Below, in pieces: positions 11,814 to 22,182 of a stretch of 64,000 nucleotides of DNA (position 1 is its first letter; every line of letters starts with the position of its first letter). The translations under genes were made by a program, and so were the position numbers. Under the pieces are notes generated by a model that ran no database searches, was not told the origin of the DNA, and saw only the letters and a program-made list of their open reading frames with translations. The stretch covers positions 47,175,116 to 47,239,115 of the forward strand of contig NC_073745.1 of NCBI RefSeq assembly GCF_029784135.1, written 5' to 3'. The DNA comes from Toxorhynchites rutilus septentrionalis. Taxonomy: Eukaryota > Arthropoda > Insecta > Diptera > Culicidae.

Positions 11814-13052
11814 CAGCGTTGCCAATGTTCCAGTTTAAACTGGATTCTTCCAGCTTTTTTTTTCTTCGATCCAGTCAAACAGTTAAACCTTGAAATCTTC
11901 CAGTTTTTTAAATATTGTCCAGTTTTATCCAGTTTTTTATATTGTGCTTCAGTTTTACCAATTTTATGTGAAATAAATTCACAATGTATAAATATTATTC
12001 CTCTCTCACCCTTCCTATTCCTTAACCAATTTCGTTTTTTGACATTATTCGTTCGATCGATCAGAGAGGTATTTGCCTTGGATCGATATTTCTTTTCTTA
12101 CACACTCTCAGTGTTATTTTCCTCCTGTTTACACTTCCGAATTCAATACGAATTCGCGTGCTATGCTGACTTTGAGTTTATATAAGCATTATATGTTATA
12201 GGTCCTCCAATTCATTCTGAAGTTTAGAAAATCATAGGATCAATGTGCTCCATTGACTTTAATTGATATGAATATTAAACCCAAGTAATCTTGCTTCCGT
12301 TTACATCAATCGACCCTTCAACGAAATGAAAATCCGAAAATCTCATATGTCACAACATGCGGCAAAGATTATTTTTAGGTAACCTAAAAAGGAAAACCTA
12401 TAAAATTAATAAGACCGGCTGTATCTTCCTCAATCGAAATCCATTCCATCCAATCCAAAAGAGCTTCCCACAATTAAAACCGGAGAAGGTATCCGAGAGA
12501 ACTTCTCTAAAATCAATCGGACCGGCGTTATATTCCGTCATTCATCTATATTGAATTTCCACCTCGAAGGGACATAGTTATCTTTCTGAGAAGCCGAGAG
12601 AACTCCTCTAGAAACAATCATCCCGGAGCTATGTTCTAGCTTTATAAAAATTAAATCGCGACAGAGGAAAATTATCTTCAGGTAACCTGAGAAGATTACC
12701 GAGAGAAATCCTCTGAAACCAATAGAAATTCCTCGAATATTGTTTCACAGTAATGCTCGAGTGGTGGGAAACGTTATTTTGATCTGCTCGAATGGTTAAT
12801 TAATGGTTCATTTCGCTATTCATGAGCCACATGTAAATATTACACGAAGCTTCGAAGTAAGGTCTATTTCTCAAGCACTGGAATAAAAATATGTTAACTA
12901 TAACATATTAACTCAAAGCAGAACTTCTATTCTATAATATAATAACTCAAAGCAGAACTTCTTAAAATAAAACGATTTTTCAGGATCCAGTTTTCTTCCA
13001 GTTTTTTAGGAGCCATCTTCCAGTTTTTTGAAAAATATTATTGGCAACTCTG
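11814..13052. mobile_element. hAT-like non-autonomous element, 1.24 kb
   Basis: Flanked by the 8-bp duplication GATGCAGC (11806-11813 and 13053-13060), the size made by hAT transposases. The ends are inverted: CAGCGTTGCCAAT at the left and CAGAGTTGCCAAT read inward from the right. Subterminal CCAGTTTT-type words occur many times at both ends, a known hAT habit. There is no transposase. The centre (about 12340-12740) holds diverged units related to 45500-45770. Confidence 0.8.
12340..12740 (+). repeat. Diverged tandem units (family T)
   Basis: Repeats of about 100-125 bp around 'atctttaggtaacctgagaaggtaacc...gagagaactcctctaaaatcaatcgg'. A second set lies at 45500-45770 in another element. The units carry no reading frame common to all copies. 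Confidence 0.5.
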
Positions 13053-13088
13053 GATGCAGCTCTGCGTAAATTCGTCAATTGACGTTAA

Positions 13089-13622
13089 TAGAGATGTCTA
13101 AATTTGTCGTTTATTCGATTATCGATTAACCGTCGGATCATTTTTAAATATTCGATTCATTCGAATAATTGTCCTTCAGTATTTGATTAATCGAGCGAAT
13201 ATTTTTTCTTGTAATAATAATGAACAGACATTGCATAATGAAAAGATTATGATATTATAATTTTATAAGTTACCTTAAATATAATTGTAAAATAAACATG
13301 GATTAGAATCATGGTTTTTGAATTAAATGATATTTCAGTACATTGATAAATTTACCAATTCATGATTTTTTTTGTATCACGTTGTCTATCGGGTTGCCGA
13401 TGTCAGATGGTCGCTGTCGGATTAAAAAAATCCATAGCCTAACTCTTGACCTAAAATTGTATTAACCTTGAAAATGGTTCCTTTTTTCATTAATCGCGAT
13501 TACTGTGATAACTATTCGATTTATTCATATTCTGATTTTTCATTAATCGATACCAAATTGCTCGATTATAATTGCAGATATTCGATTATTTGAATTAATC
13601 GAACGATTAACCGACGTCTCTA
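13089..13622. mobile_element. AT-rich MITE with inverted ends
   Basis: The left end 'agagatgtctaaatttgtcg...cgattaaccgtcgg' matches the reverse complement of the right end 'ccgacgtctct', over an imperfect inverted repeat of about 45 bp. The body consists largely of ATTCGATTAAT-like words. I could not fix a target duplication. Confidence 0.5.
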
Positions 13623-13627
13623 GACGT

Positions 13628-14415
13628 CAATTGACGAATTTACGCAAAGCTGAATCAGCTTATGCGACATCTAGATTAGAGCTCAGAACCACAAAAGTGA
13701 GGGTTTGTTTATTTTACGCACTGAACAGCGCGATTCGGTCGTGATTATTTTCAATAATTTCTATTTAAAATCATTTTGGCCATTAAATGTCATCAGTAAA
13801 TGGTAAGAATTTTTTTTGTCTATTTACGAAGGTCTCAAAACGCGATTGGACCAAAGTCATAGATAATCTTCGAAATGTTTATGTTTGATAGTGAATATAG
13901 GTTATGAGTACTAACTTCGGTACATTTTACAGAAGCTCAAACTGTGAATAATGACGATGCAATCGATATCATATCAAGTTGGTTGATACCGTTGATTATG
14001 CAGGGGCTACCTTTCGACCGATACGAGAAGGATCCGCAATTGACGAATTTACGCAAAGCTGAATCAGCTCATGCGACATCTACATTAGAGCTCAGAACCA
14101 CAAAAGTGAGGGTGTTTCTTTATTTTACGCACTGAAAAGCAAGATTCGGTGGTGATTATTCATTTTATTGCAATTTAGATTCATTTCAGCCATTGAATGT
14201 CGTCAGTATATGGTAAGAAAGTTGGAGTTTTGTATATTTACGATGGTTTCAACACGCGATTTGACCAAAGTCATAGATAATCTTCGAAAATTTTAGTTTG
14301 ACAATGCATACCGGTTATTGATACTATGGATAATTGCGATGAAATCGATATCATATCAAATTGGCTGATATCATTGATTATGTAGGGGTCGATACGAGAA
14401 GGATTTGCAGTATTT
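13628..14415. repeat. 409-bp direct tandem duplication
   Basis: Unit 1 is 13628-14036 and unit 2 14037 to about 14415. They share long blocks: 'caattgacgaatttacgc', 'gagctcagaaccacaaaagt', 'ggtaagaa', 'accaaagtcatagataatc' and 'gatatcatatcaa'. The start of each unit is repeat M inverted. No reading frame is conserved across both. Confidence 0.8.
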
Positions 14416-14499
14416 TTAGCACAAAACTCCCTATTCATCGTTTACATAGTTGAAAAAAAATTAAAGTTACAATAGTTATAACAAGCCATTGCTCGTAAT

Positions 14500-14900
14500 A
14501 TACATAGCACATTGTAAAATGATGATTTTCTAACCTTTTCAGCGTGGAAAGTATACATGAAACCGGGAAATTTGAAGATAAATTCTGATTTTTCTAGAAA
14601 ATTTGAACGAATTCCATACCAAAAAAAACAAAACATCCTCATTTTGCTCGCTGCGCCATCTGGTTGTAAATCCAACGTAAATTCGTCAATACTTTTATCG
14701 AATCATTCGTCATATGTTATGAATGAAACAATGTAAAATGATGATTTTCTAACCTTTAAAGCGTAGAAAGAATGTCTGATTCCGGGAAATTTGCAGAAAA
14801 TTTCCGATTTAAAAAAAAATCCATACCAAAAAAAAATAAAACATCATCATTTTATTCGCTGCGCCATCTGGTTGCAATTCTAGCGTAAATTCGTCAATTG
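14500..14900 (+). repeat. Two direct copies of MITE-like repeat M
   Basis: 14500-14700 and 14728-14900 both run 'aaatgatgattttctaacc', then a gaaaccggg-type block, then 'gctgcgccatctggttg' and 'cgtaaattcgtcaat'. These are the most complete copies of the family in the window. Confidence 0.7.
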
Positions 14901-14919
14901 GCGATCTAATACCATGGAC

Positions 14920-15375
14920 AGACATGTACTAGCGCTGTACGTGTACAGCGTTGTACAAGTACCACGATAGCATGACACACATACTTTAGTTGTACATTGT
15001 ACCGCATGTCAGACTGACGATCAGAAGTTTGAATTTATTGCATTGTATTTTCACCAATATTTCAATGAAAAAGGTTTTTATTTAGCGTCTAAACTATCGA
15101 ACACAACAAATATGTCTCCAATCTGAGTTATTAACTCAAGAGAAAGTCATTGAAAAGAATGTATACCAAATGTTTTGATTCGTTTTGTTCATGCTACCCA
15201 CCACTAACCGTCTATAGCGCTGCGCACAGTACAACTGTAGCCATGTACAGCGGTAAAACAGGTCGGTACAGGTACAGCGATTGTACCGAGTTGCTTGCAT
15301 GGTTCTAGCGCTGTACATGGTGACAGACATACAATTTTCGAAGTACAACGCAAGTACAGCTGTATGTCTGTCATA
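14920..15375. repeat. GTACAGC-rich element with inverted ends
   Basis: The left end 'gacagacatgtactagcg' and, read inward from the right, 'gacagacatacagctgta' are related. Both ends contain multiple GTACAGC/GCTGTAC words, itself a near-palindromic motif (GTACAGCGCTGTAC). Probably a MITE; no transposase. Confidence 0.5.
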
Positions 15376-15406
15376 AGTATAACGTTCAAATCTACTGTGG
15401 TATTCA

Positions 15407-15829
15407 AGCTTATGGAAGGTTTATAGTTCTTTCCATAAATTACAATGTTATAATCATAAAAGATTATTTGATTGCGATGAGTTTGTAAGAAATTTAATTC
15501 TACGCAATTTTATATATAACATGTTATTTATTTACCTCTTTCAGTAGTGAAAACTATAAAAATGTTGACAATGGTTGAATTAAAGAAGGAAATTCGAGAG
15601 CACAATCAAACACAAATAGAAAAATGCTCGATTCCTGCATGTGATAACTACCTTGGAAAGCCCGGAAGTAAAATATACGAGATTTGTTTTTGAGTTTTAG
15701 GTTACATTAGAATCATTTTCTTAGTTCAAAAACAAACTTCAGATTTCTTACAAACTCATCGCAATCAAATAATCTTTTATGATCATAACATTGTAATTTA
15801 TGGAAAGAACTACAAACCTTCCATAAGCT
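15407..15829. repeat. 87-bp near-perfect inverted repeat with 249-bp loop
   Basis: Arms 15407-15493 and 15743-15829 are reverse complements with only two mismatches by eye. Transcription would give a long hairpin. The loop holds a 43-codon frame at 15562-15693. I see no known transposon ends outside the arms. Confidence 0.85.
15562..15693 (+). CDS. Possible 43-residue ORF in hairpin loop (unknown)
   Basis: ATG to TGA, product rich in charged residues (MVELKKEIREHNQTQIEKC) with two further cysteines in CSIPACDNY and EICF. Its only notable feature is its position between near-identical inverted arms. It could equally be chance or a transposase N-terminal remnant. No homologue recognised. Confidence 0.15.
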   Translation: MLTMVELKKEIREHNQTQIEKCSIPACDNYLGKPGSKIYEICF

Positions 15830-15839
15830 CAAATGGAAA

Positions 15840-16770
15840 AATTTTAAACCATCATCACTTTCACCGCAGCGCCGCCTAGGTGTAGATTTGTACGTTAGAT
15901 CGCCAATAAGCCATCAGTGAATAACTTTACTTTTTTACAGTTTACAGTTTTACATGATTTTTTTTTCTAATTCAAATTTTTTGCAATCCAATTACGTATC
16001 ATTTCTATCCCCATTCTCCTTCTTGAAGTGCTCACATAGTATATGGATAGTCCCTTATTCATTTGAAATTGTTGTTTATGTAGGGTTAAGGACATTGAAG
16101 GTCTTGAAAATATGTAGGTTCGACAGGACTTGCAGCAAATGATTTTTTTTCTGAATTAATCGTTCATTGACTAATCAAATATTTTCCAGTTGTTAGTTGT
16201 TTTCGTATTAGCTTTCCAGGAGTTACCAATGGCGGAAGCGAATTGGCAAGTGTGTCATTAGTATCGCCGTCATAGCCAAGCACCATTATTATCGACAAAA
16301 TCTCATTGGTCTTCGTAGACCGAATTACCAGTATACGATACGAGTGGGGATACTAAACTAAATCTCACTCTCTCTTCACGCTCAATAAAAAGAATATCAC
16401 TTCACCTCTGAACAGTCTTGATTCGTTTAAAGTTCATTTGCTTCATTCTTCATACTGAAGCGAAGTTATTAAATCGTCAAATTAATATGAAAGTGTATTA
16501 TATCTGTATGAAAATTTCGTTTTCGTTTCATTTGTGTGTGAATACGGTTCGAATTCACTGAAAGTAAGGAAAATGACGATGTGGAAGGATATGCAGTATG
16601 CCAGCAGGCATAATCATTTGCTGGCGCTGGTTGTAAGACAAATATGCTCTCATATGCCTCTTTTAATTCCAGACAGTCCGGGGAAATCCAGTTCGGAGAA
16701 ATTAAATCCAATGAAACATTTAATTGGGAGCAATGATCGTCATTTTACGTGTGAATCTGAAACTGACATA
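15840..16770. other. No gene recognised
   Basis: The segment at 15855-15895 is a diverged end of repeat M (gcgccgcctaggtgtag). The rest is AT-rich with no supported coding frame; an open frame at 16534-16959 overlaps a MITE and looks like chance. Confidence 0.4.
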
Positions 16771-16772
16771 TA

Positions 16773-17014
16773 CTGCCGTTCTACGCATTGTTGTCCCATG
16801 TTTCAAAATCAGCAACTGAGAAAAACGCAATCAAAATATCAACATGAATATCAACAAGGGACAATTCAGCTTGATGTTGTTCTTTTGAAAGCTGGGAACA
16901 AACTATATGTTTTTTTTGTGTTTTTTCGTAAGATTATGCATAAAAACAACGTTTTATGAAGAAAAGTGAAAATTGTCAAAAAGTAACATGGGGCAACTAT
17001 GTGTAGAACGGCAG
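16773..17014. mobile_element. Tc1/mariner-type MITE, 242 bp
   Basis: Inverted ends CTGCCGTTCTACGCATTG (left) and CTGCCGTTCTACACATAG (right, read inward), flanked by TA at 16771-16772 and 17015-17016. No transposase. Confidence 0.8.
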
Positions 17015-17029
17015 TATAGCCCATTCAAA

Positions 17030-17820
17030 TGATAATGAATCTGAGTCAATCAATCAATCAAGAGAAAAAGTTTGCATTCAAATTCAAAGGAAATGTCAGA
17101 AATGAATTAGAATTATGTGGTGTAAAAATCACATCGCTCAGAAGATTTGGGCTCCAGAAGGAACTCTGGCGTTTCATACATCTTTTTTTTTTTTAATCCA
17201 AAATATATATTTTATTAAGGCTCATATGGCGTCAGCCTAACGGGGCCGGGAGTTCAATATTTTGACAATGTTTGCTTAGACTATGTTAGTAATATGTAAC
17301 CGATTACTCGCGGTTGACTCGAGGTTAGTATTACAGGTGTTCTCATAATTGGTATGTCGCAGTCTTCGATGCTCTGTACGTGTGCCCGACACGGGATACC
17401 TCCTATTGGGATGCAGCTGACCATTAATCAGCAACGCCCCCTAGTCTGTACCCCATATCAAGCGTGGTGCGTCTTTCTCGAATCGAGGAATCCAGGATAG
17501 AATGGTCACTAGCCGGCGCAATCATCAGCTCGTGTAGAGTTGTCATGAGCGGTACAACCTTTGGCTCTTGTTGAATGATCAGTGGACTGCACAACCTTCG
17601 GCCCGTGCATTTGTAAAGAGTGTGTGTATGTATTGCTTTCATACATCTTGAAAGCATGGATTGTCTCCGGTACTATTGCGCATAATGTTTGATGACTCGG
17701 ACATCGCCCAAAAATCTCCTGTTTTCGTAAAGAACTCCGGAGAATTTTCAATGTATGGATCGTCCGAGAAATACGCTGAATAAACAGATTTAAGTATTTT
17801 GGTGCAAATCTCATACAACT
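17030..17820 (-). pseudogene. Unidentified coding remnant split by a LINE (tentative)
   Basis: On the minus strand 17820-17650 reads as an open, protein-like stretch (YEICTKILKSVYSAYFSDDP, then FWAMSESSNIMRN). After skipping the LINE at 17185-17636 and a shift of frame it may continue as ETPEFLLEPKSSERCDFYTT to a stop near 17115. Both sides are bordered by LINE fragments. I do not recognise the family; it could be a decayed exon or a transposon ORF. Confidence 0.25.
17185..17636 (-). mobile_element. LINE 3' fragment, family L copy 2
   Basis: 452-bp insertion flanked by TTTCATACATCTT at 17172-17184 and 17637-17649 (13 bp). It is nearly identical to 8435-8885 and has the same poly(A) end, seen as poly(T) at left. 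It is truncated about 190 bp earlier than copy 1. Confidence 0.87.
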
Positions 17821-17841
17821 TGATTTTATTTATTTATTACT

Positions 17842-18440
17842 GCTAAAGCGTACGCTTTGCTGGGCTTCATCCGACGCAACACGGTAGCCTTTAACGATGT
17901 ATACGCTTTGAAGACCCTATTTTGTTCTCTAGTTAGAAGCACATTAGAATATGCAGTACAAGTTTGGGCACCATACCACAGAGAGCAAATTACTCGAATC
18001 GAAAACGTCCAGAAAACTTTCATAAAATATGCATTGCGCCGCTTACCCTGGACCAATCCCGTAATATTACCGGCATATGAGGATCGATGTAAATTGATCG
18101 ATTTAGGGACGTTAGCCAAGCGGCGGATAAATTCGCGCAGGCTGTTTATATTCGATCTGATCACCGGCCGTCTGGATTGTTGCTACTTGCTAGAGAATTT
18201 GAACTTCCATGCACCTGTGCGAAATCTCCGGAATCGAGTACTCTTGTGGGTTCCTGCTCATCGTACTCAGTACGCCTATTTCGAGCCTCTGATCACCAGC
18301 AGTAGGCTATTCAACGAAGTGACAGACGTTTTTGACTTAAACATTGCAAAAAATACATTTAGAAATAGAATAAGACAAATAAGATAGTTAAGTCTGTACT
18401 ACTTTTAAAGTCACAGACGATACGAAATAAATATACTATA
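17842..18440 (+). pseudogene. Non-LTR retrotransposon ORF2, C-terminal fragment
   Basis: The frame from 17842 to the stop at 18387 encodes the region after the RT thumb of Jockey-superfamily LINEs: GFIRRNTVAFNDVYALKTLFCSLVRS, LEYAVQVWAPYH, RIENVQKTFIKYALRRLPW, PAYEDRCKLIDLGTLAKRR and NTFRNRIRQIR. The catalytic RT is missing, so this is a 5'-truncated copy; the 3' end is an AAATA-type tail near 18434. It is a different family from the Jockey element at 1-5.6 kb. Confidence 0.75.
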
Positions 18441-18450
18441 TCTCAAAATA

Positions 18451-18603
18451 ATGATAATTAATTTGGTCATAATCGTCGCTGTGATAGGTGTCCTGATTTT
18501 CAACTCCGACCAGATGGTATCCCTAGCCATGAAGCAAACCATTGAAAACAACCGGGTGGTACAATCAAAACTTGGTCAAATTAAACTTCCTTTCCTTCAT
18601 TAG
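18451..18603 (+). CDS. Possible 50-residue membrane-anchored ORF (unknown)
   Basis: ATG to TAG frame beginning with a hydrophobic stretch (INLVIIVAVIGVLIF) and a polar C-terminus, just after the LINE tail and directly before a SINE head. It might be a 5' exon remnant, but no family is recognised and its length is compatible with chance. Confidence 0.15.
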   Translation: MIINLVIIVAVIGVLIFNSDQMVSLAMKQTIENNRVVQSKLGQIKLPFLH

Positions 18604-19805
18604 GAGGTCTTCGTAGCCTAATCGGTTGCGTGTCCGCTACTAAGCTAATGATCATGATCTCATAACTCAGGGCCTTCAACTGACCATCTTTGTGTGTTAT
18701 TCAAGCTACCATTTCCACGAAACAATCATCATGGGACGGTAATCCCAGTCCCTTACCGCTCATATTTTCGGCCTGCTGCATCGGTAATTGGCACTATTAA
18801 TAACACAACAATGGAAGCCTCATATCAACAGTCCCGTCTTGTAAAGTTCAACTGTGAACATTCGAGCAATAGGAATATTCTAAAGTCGAAAAAAACTAGA
18901 AGTGGGTTATATATTTGATATAACCGCAAGGTGGACGTAGGACTAACGTTGACTTAGCAATCAATAAGTAACAAGCATATAAATCTTAGATGTTTCAGCT
19001 TTCGAATAAAGTGATTATCATACCACTTCGTTTAGCCGGAAAAGAATTATTAACCTTCAAAGGGGGAATCGATTCCTCCTCGGAAATACTCAGCGCAAAT
19101 AGTACCCATTCCCCAAGCCTCGACAATTGGAATCATCGTTGATCCGGAGCAGGATTATTAACGCTTGAGAAGGAATGGATTCCTCCTCGGAATTACACAG
19201 CGAAAATAAGACCTTCTTCCCAACAATTCCAACATCCCAATAACGACTATCGATTGCAGCATTCGTGAACAAATAATTTTATAACGCTGCTTTTATAAAT
19301 GTTATTTCTTCGACATATAATATAATATCCACTTCGATCATATCCACTACACCGTATCATATCATATCAAATCCATAGTGAATCCAAGTACAATAGTACC
19401 CACTGCTTGCATCTAATTTGCTAAGCAAATTTCCCCTGGCTCCATGGATTTGAAGTCTGTGTTAGGGAAACAGCATATAACGCGTAGACATGTTATCTTT
19501 CGAATGAAGTGTTTATCATACTATTTCGTTCAGCTGTTTAGGAGCTATTAATGCTCAAAATCTCGTTCTCCGGCGTAACGCTTATGCTTTCAAAAGTTTG
19601 AACTTACACCCCAGTATAGACAAGAAAGACGTAGTCCTATGTCAAAAGGCGACATGTGTATCGATAAAATAGGAATACTCTTACGCCTAAATGACTATTG
19701 TGTAATATACAACAAATTATCAGGAGATATAATATACACGAATGAATTCGGCTGTTTCAGCTGAATTGCTAAATGAGCCTAATGAAATAAACAGATGGGA
19801 TGAAA
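18604..19805 (+). mobile_element. tRNA-like SINE family B, copy 1, split by H1
   Basis: The head at 18609-18670 has an A-box-like TAGCCTAATCGGTTGCGTG and a weak B box before 'actcagggcc'. The body continues to about 18900, is interrupted by Helentron-like element H1 (18903-19648), and resumes at 19655 ('aggaatactcttacgcctaa') to an A-rich end at 19805. The uninterrupted equivalent is 21240-21725. Confidence 0.65.
18903..19648 (-). mobile_element. Helentron-like element H1 (no internal array)
   Basis: On the minus strand it starts with subterminal TTTTGACATAGGACTACGTC (19626-19648). It ends with TTAGTCCTACGTCCACC (about 18931-18946) followed by the hairpin at 18905-18925, stem GGTTATAT. The 5' region matches the start of H5 at 55870 (shared ATAGCTCCTAAACA-type block). 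It sits inside SINE family B. Confidence 0.7.
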
Positions 19806-19814
19806 AAAATGGAT

Positions 19815-21005
19815 GGGTTATATCTATGATATTATATAACCGCAAGATTGACGTGGGATCTTAGCCTAGCAATTATTTGTTTTGATTAAATTCTTGTTTG
19901 AATGAAACAATTTCCGAATTCTATTGAATTCAATAAATTTGCTTTGTGAGTAAAAAGATTGAAAAAATGCCATGCATTGTGATAGATTATGCTTTTCGTT
20001 ACAAGTAAATTTAATGACAGTCTTTTTACGTTTGGTATGATGCATAGGACAGAATTTGTGAACGGAAGGATTATCGAACGACTATTTTATTTTGTGTTTC
20101 CCTCTGAAGTTTGCATCTCTCAAGTGTACGTACTTCTCGAAGCGAATTTGCTTGAAACTTGAAAGTTCATTCGCATCTAGCGTCTGCACGATTTTTCCAG
20201 GTTCCTTAGTTTAGAAGATCGTGTTAGGGAAACATATTCTAGTCTACACAAAGGCAAGCGAGTACAAAAGTACTCGCAGTTTGCATTCATTCGCAAAGCC
20301 CATTTCCCCAGAAACCTTGGTTTTGTAATCTGTGTTAGGGAAACACATCAAAAATCGGAACAAAAATACCCCCGACTTGCATGAATTTGCAATGTCGATT
20401 TCCTCCAGGCACCTTAGTTTTGAAATCTCTGTTGGGGAACACATTTCGGTGGGATCAAATGCTCCACCTACTTTCATGTGTTTGCAATGCCGATTTCTCC
20501 AACGCTGTATGGTTTTCAAGTCTGTGTTAGGGAACACATTTCGGTGGGAATAAATGCTACCCCTTCTTTCATGTGTTTGCAATGCCGATTTCTCCATCGC
20601 TGCATGGTTTTGAAGTCTGTGTTAGAGAATATTTTCCGGTGAGAACAAAAGTCCCCCTACTTCCATGTAATTGCAATGCCGATTTCCCCGAGACTGCCTG
20701 GTTTTGATGGCTGTGTTGGGGAAACCGTAAATCGGGCCAATCAAAACGAAGCAATTAGGGCGTTTAGATAACGCTTAACATTTTACAGTTACTCAATTGT
20801 TTATCTAATAAAAAACAAAATTTTATTAATTGCGATATATGCGTCGAAATATTCCCTATCAGTTGATGCAAACATCCTTCCGATCCAGTAAGAAATGTTC
20901 GAGTTATAAGCATTCGAAATCTTTCATTTTTTCCTGCATGTTCTGTGTTTAGGTTTTCGTTTTACCCCCCATATATTCCGGTTAGACGTAGTTCCACGTC
21001 AAAAG
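19815..21005 (-). mobile_element. Helentron-like element H2 with ~95-bp array
   Basis: The subterminal motif is at 20985-21004 (GACGTGGAACTACGTC on the minus strand) and again, inverted, at 19847-19859 (GACGTGGGATC on plus). Outside the latter lies a hairpin, 19816-19841, with ends GGTTATAT and ATATAACC. The 5' block (20760-20985) is shared with H3 and H9; the array lies at 20255-20715; the 3' block includes 'gaatgaaacaatttccgaat'. About 1.2 kb, no coding. Confidence 0.75.
20255..20715 (-). repeat. Minisatellite array, ~95-bp unit (in H2)
   Basis: Four to five units built on 'gtctgtgttagggaacaca', 'tttcggtgggaa', 'tttcatgtgtttgcaatgcc' and 'gatttctcc'; successive 'tctgtgttag' words at 20521 and 20616 give a 95-bp period. 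Related arrays occur at 24120-24407, 27087-27378, 42835-43015 and 58205-58405. Confidence 0.85.
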
Positions 21006-21239
21006 CTTAGACGACGTATTTTTTTAGTGTGAATCTACAAAACACCTAACACTCTTCATTTTGTATGTGTGTGCGTGTAGAATGAGTCCTTAATTTTGAT
21101 GCTGGCGTTTTCGCTCCAGTTATCGGAATGGCATCCAAGCAAGACGAACAACGCTTGGAAGTTTTACTAGCGCAGCGCGGAAATCCGAATTAACAAAATC
21201 GTTAAATTTAACGAAATCAACTGTAACGAACTAGAAGTA

Positions 21240-21725
21240 TTCGTAGCCACATTGGTTGCACGTTCGCTTAGTATGCGATCGATCGTGAGTTCAAAACTCA
21301 GGGCCCTCATTGATCATCTTTGTGTTGTTACAGAATAATTACGTCCGAGCAACAATCATCAACGATGGCGATCGATCCACGGTCGAATGAAGATCGATTC
21401 ATCCATACAACTGCTCTGCTCTGCAAGATACATCGGGCTGCTGTTCTATTAATAACACAACAATGATCATATCAACTGTCTCCGCTGTCCGGTGGTCTAA
21501 CTGGATTATGGAAGAACAAAAGGAATACTCTTACGCCTAAATGGCTACTGTGTAAATGTACCATATGCAATGATATAGAAGGAATACTCTTACGTAGAAA
21601 AATGGCAACTGTGTAATGTGCCAAATGTAAATATGATAAACATGTGACCTGTACACGATTAAAATTCGGTTCTGTTACAGCTAAAAATGCTAATGAGTCT
21701 AAAATAAACAAATGGGATAAAAAAA
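21240..21725 (+). mobile_element. tRNA-like SINE family B, copy 2
   Basis: A-box-like TAGCCACATTGGTTGCACG, then GAGTTCAAAACTC near the B-box position, the 'attaataacacaacaatg' block, two copies of 'ggaatactcttacg', and an A-rich end 'caaatgggataaaaaaac'. It matches copy 1 at 18604-19805. Confidence 0.65.
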
Positions 21726-22182
21726 CTGTAACGAACGTGATTGAAGTAATCGGGGAACATTTATCGACTGGCAGGAAACTTGAATCGAGGGAAGCTCCGG
21801 AATCTGCAGCACTTTCAAAACCTCTCGATCCGAGATGCCTGGTACAAGTTGAGAGTACAGCAAACAACAGTGCAACTAGCTAAAAAATAAGGCGCGGACA
21901 TCCTGGTAGAAAAATCCGAATCGTAACTCCAAGAGAGAAGGGGAAAAGTGGCAGACATCTATTCAAGATCCTAAAAAATATCTGGTTTTACAGACCATCT
22001 GCATTTGTTGTTTTGATTAGTCTCCTCATTTCTTATTTTTTATTGACATAAATATAATAGATATTGAGATCATATTTTATCGGTGAAAAAGATATTTGAT
22101 AGCTTCGCTTCAATAGTGAGCGACGTATCGCATCAGTATAGTCAAAATACAATACATTTACCAAATCTGTACCTCACACATT

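Larger units (their letters stand above)
11700..13085 (+). repeat. MITE-like repeat M, copy split by a hAT insertion
   Basis: 11700-11813 ('aaacgaatttcaaaccaaaa...ggtgtcgcatgaactgatgcagc') continues at 13053-13085 ('gatgcagctctgcgtaaattcgtcaattg') once the element at 11814-13052 is removed. The same joined sequence exists, inverted and uninterrupted, at 13628-13700 and 14037-14110. Confidence 0.6.

Noticed and set aside
16534..16959. 141-residue ORF
   Set aside because: It runs into a TA-flanked MITE and shows no domain; likely chance.
18451..18603. Glutaredoxin-like N-terminus in the 50-residue ORF
   Set aside because: A faint resemblance (TIENNRVV) without the CPYC motif; insufficient.
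20244..20597. Long open frames on both strands through the minisatellite
   Set aside because: They follow from the 95-bp repeat having few stops and encode only repeated segments; no conserved protein.
20255..20715. CRISPR-like regular repeats
   Set aside because: Units are ~95 bp without unique spacers, in a eukaryotic transposon context.
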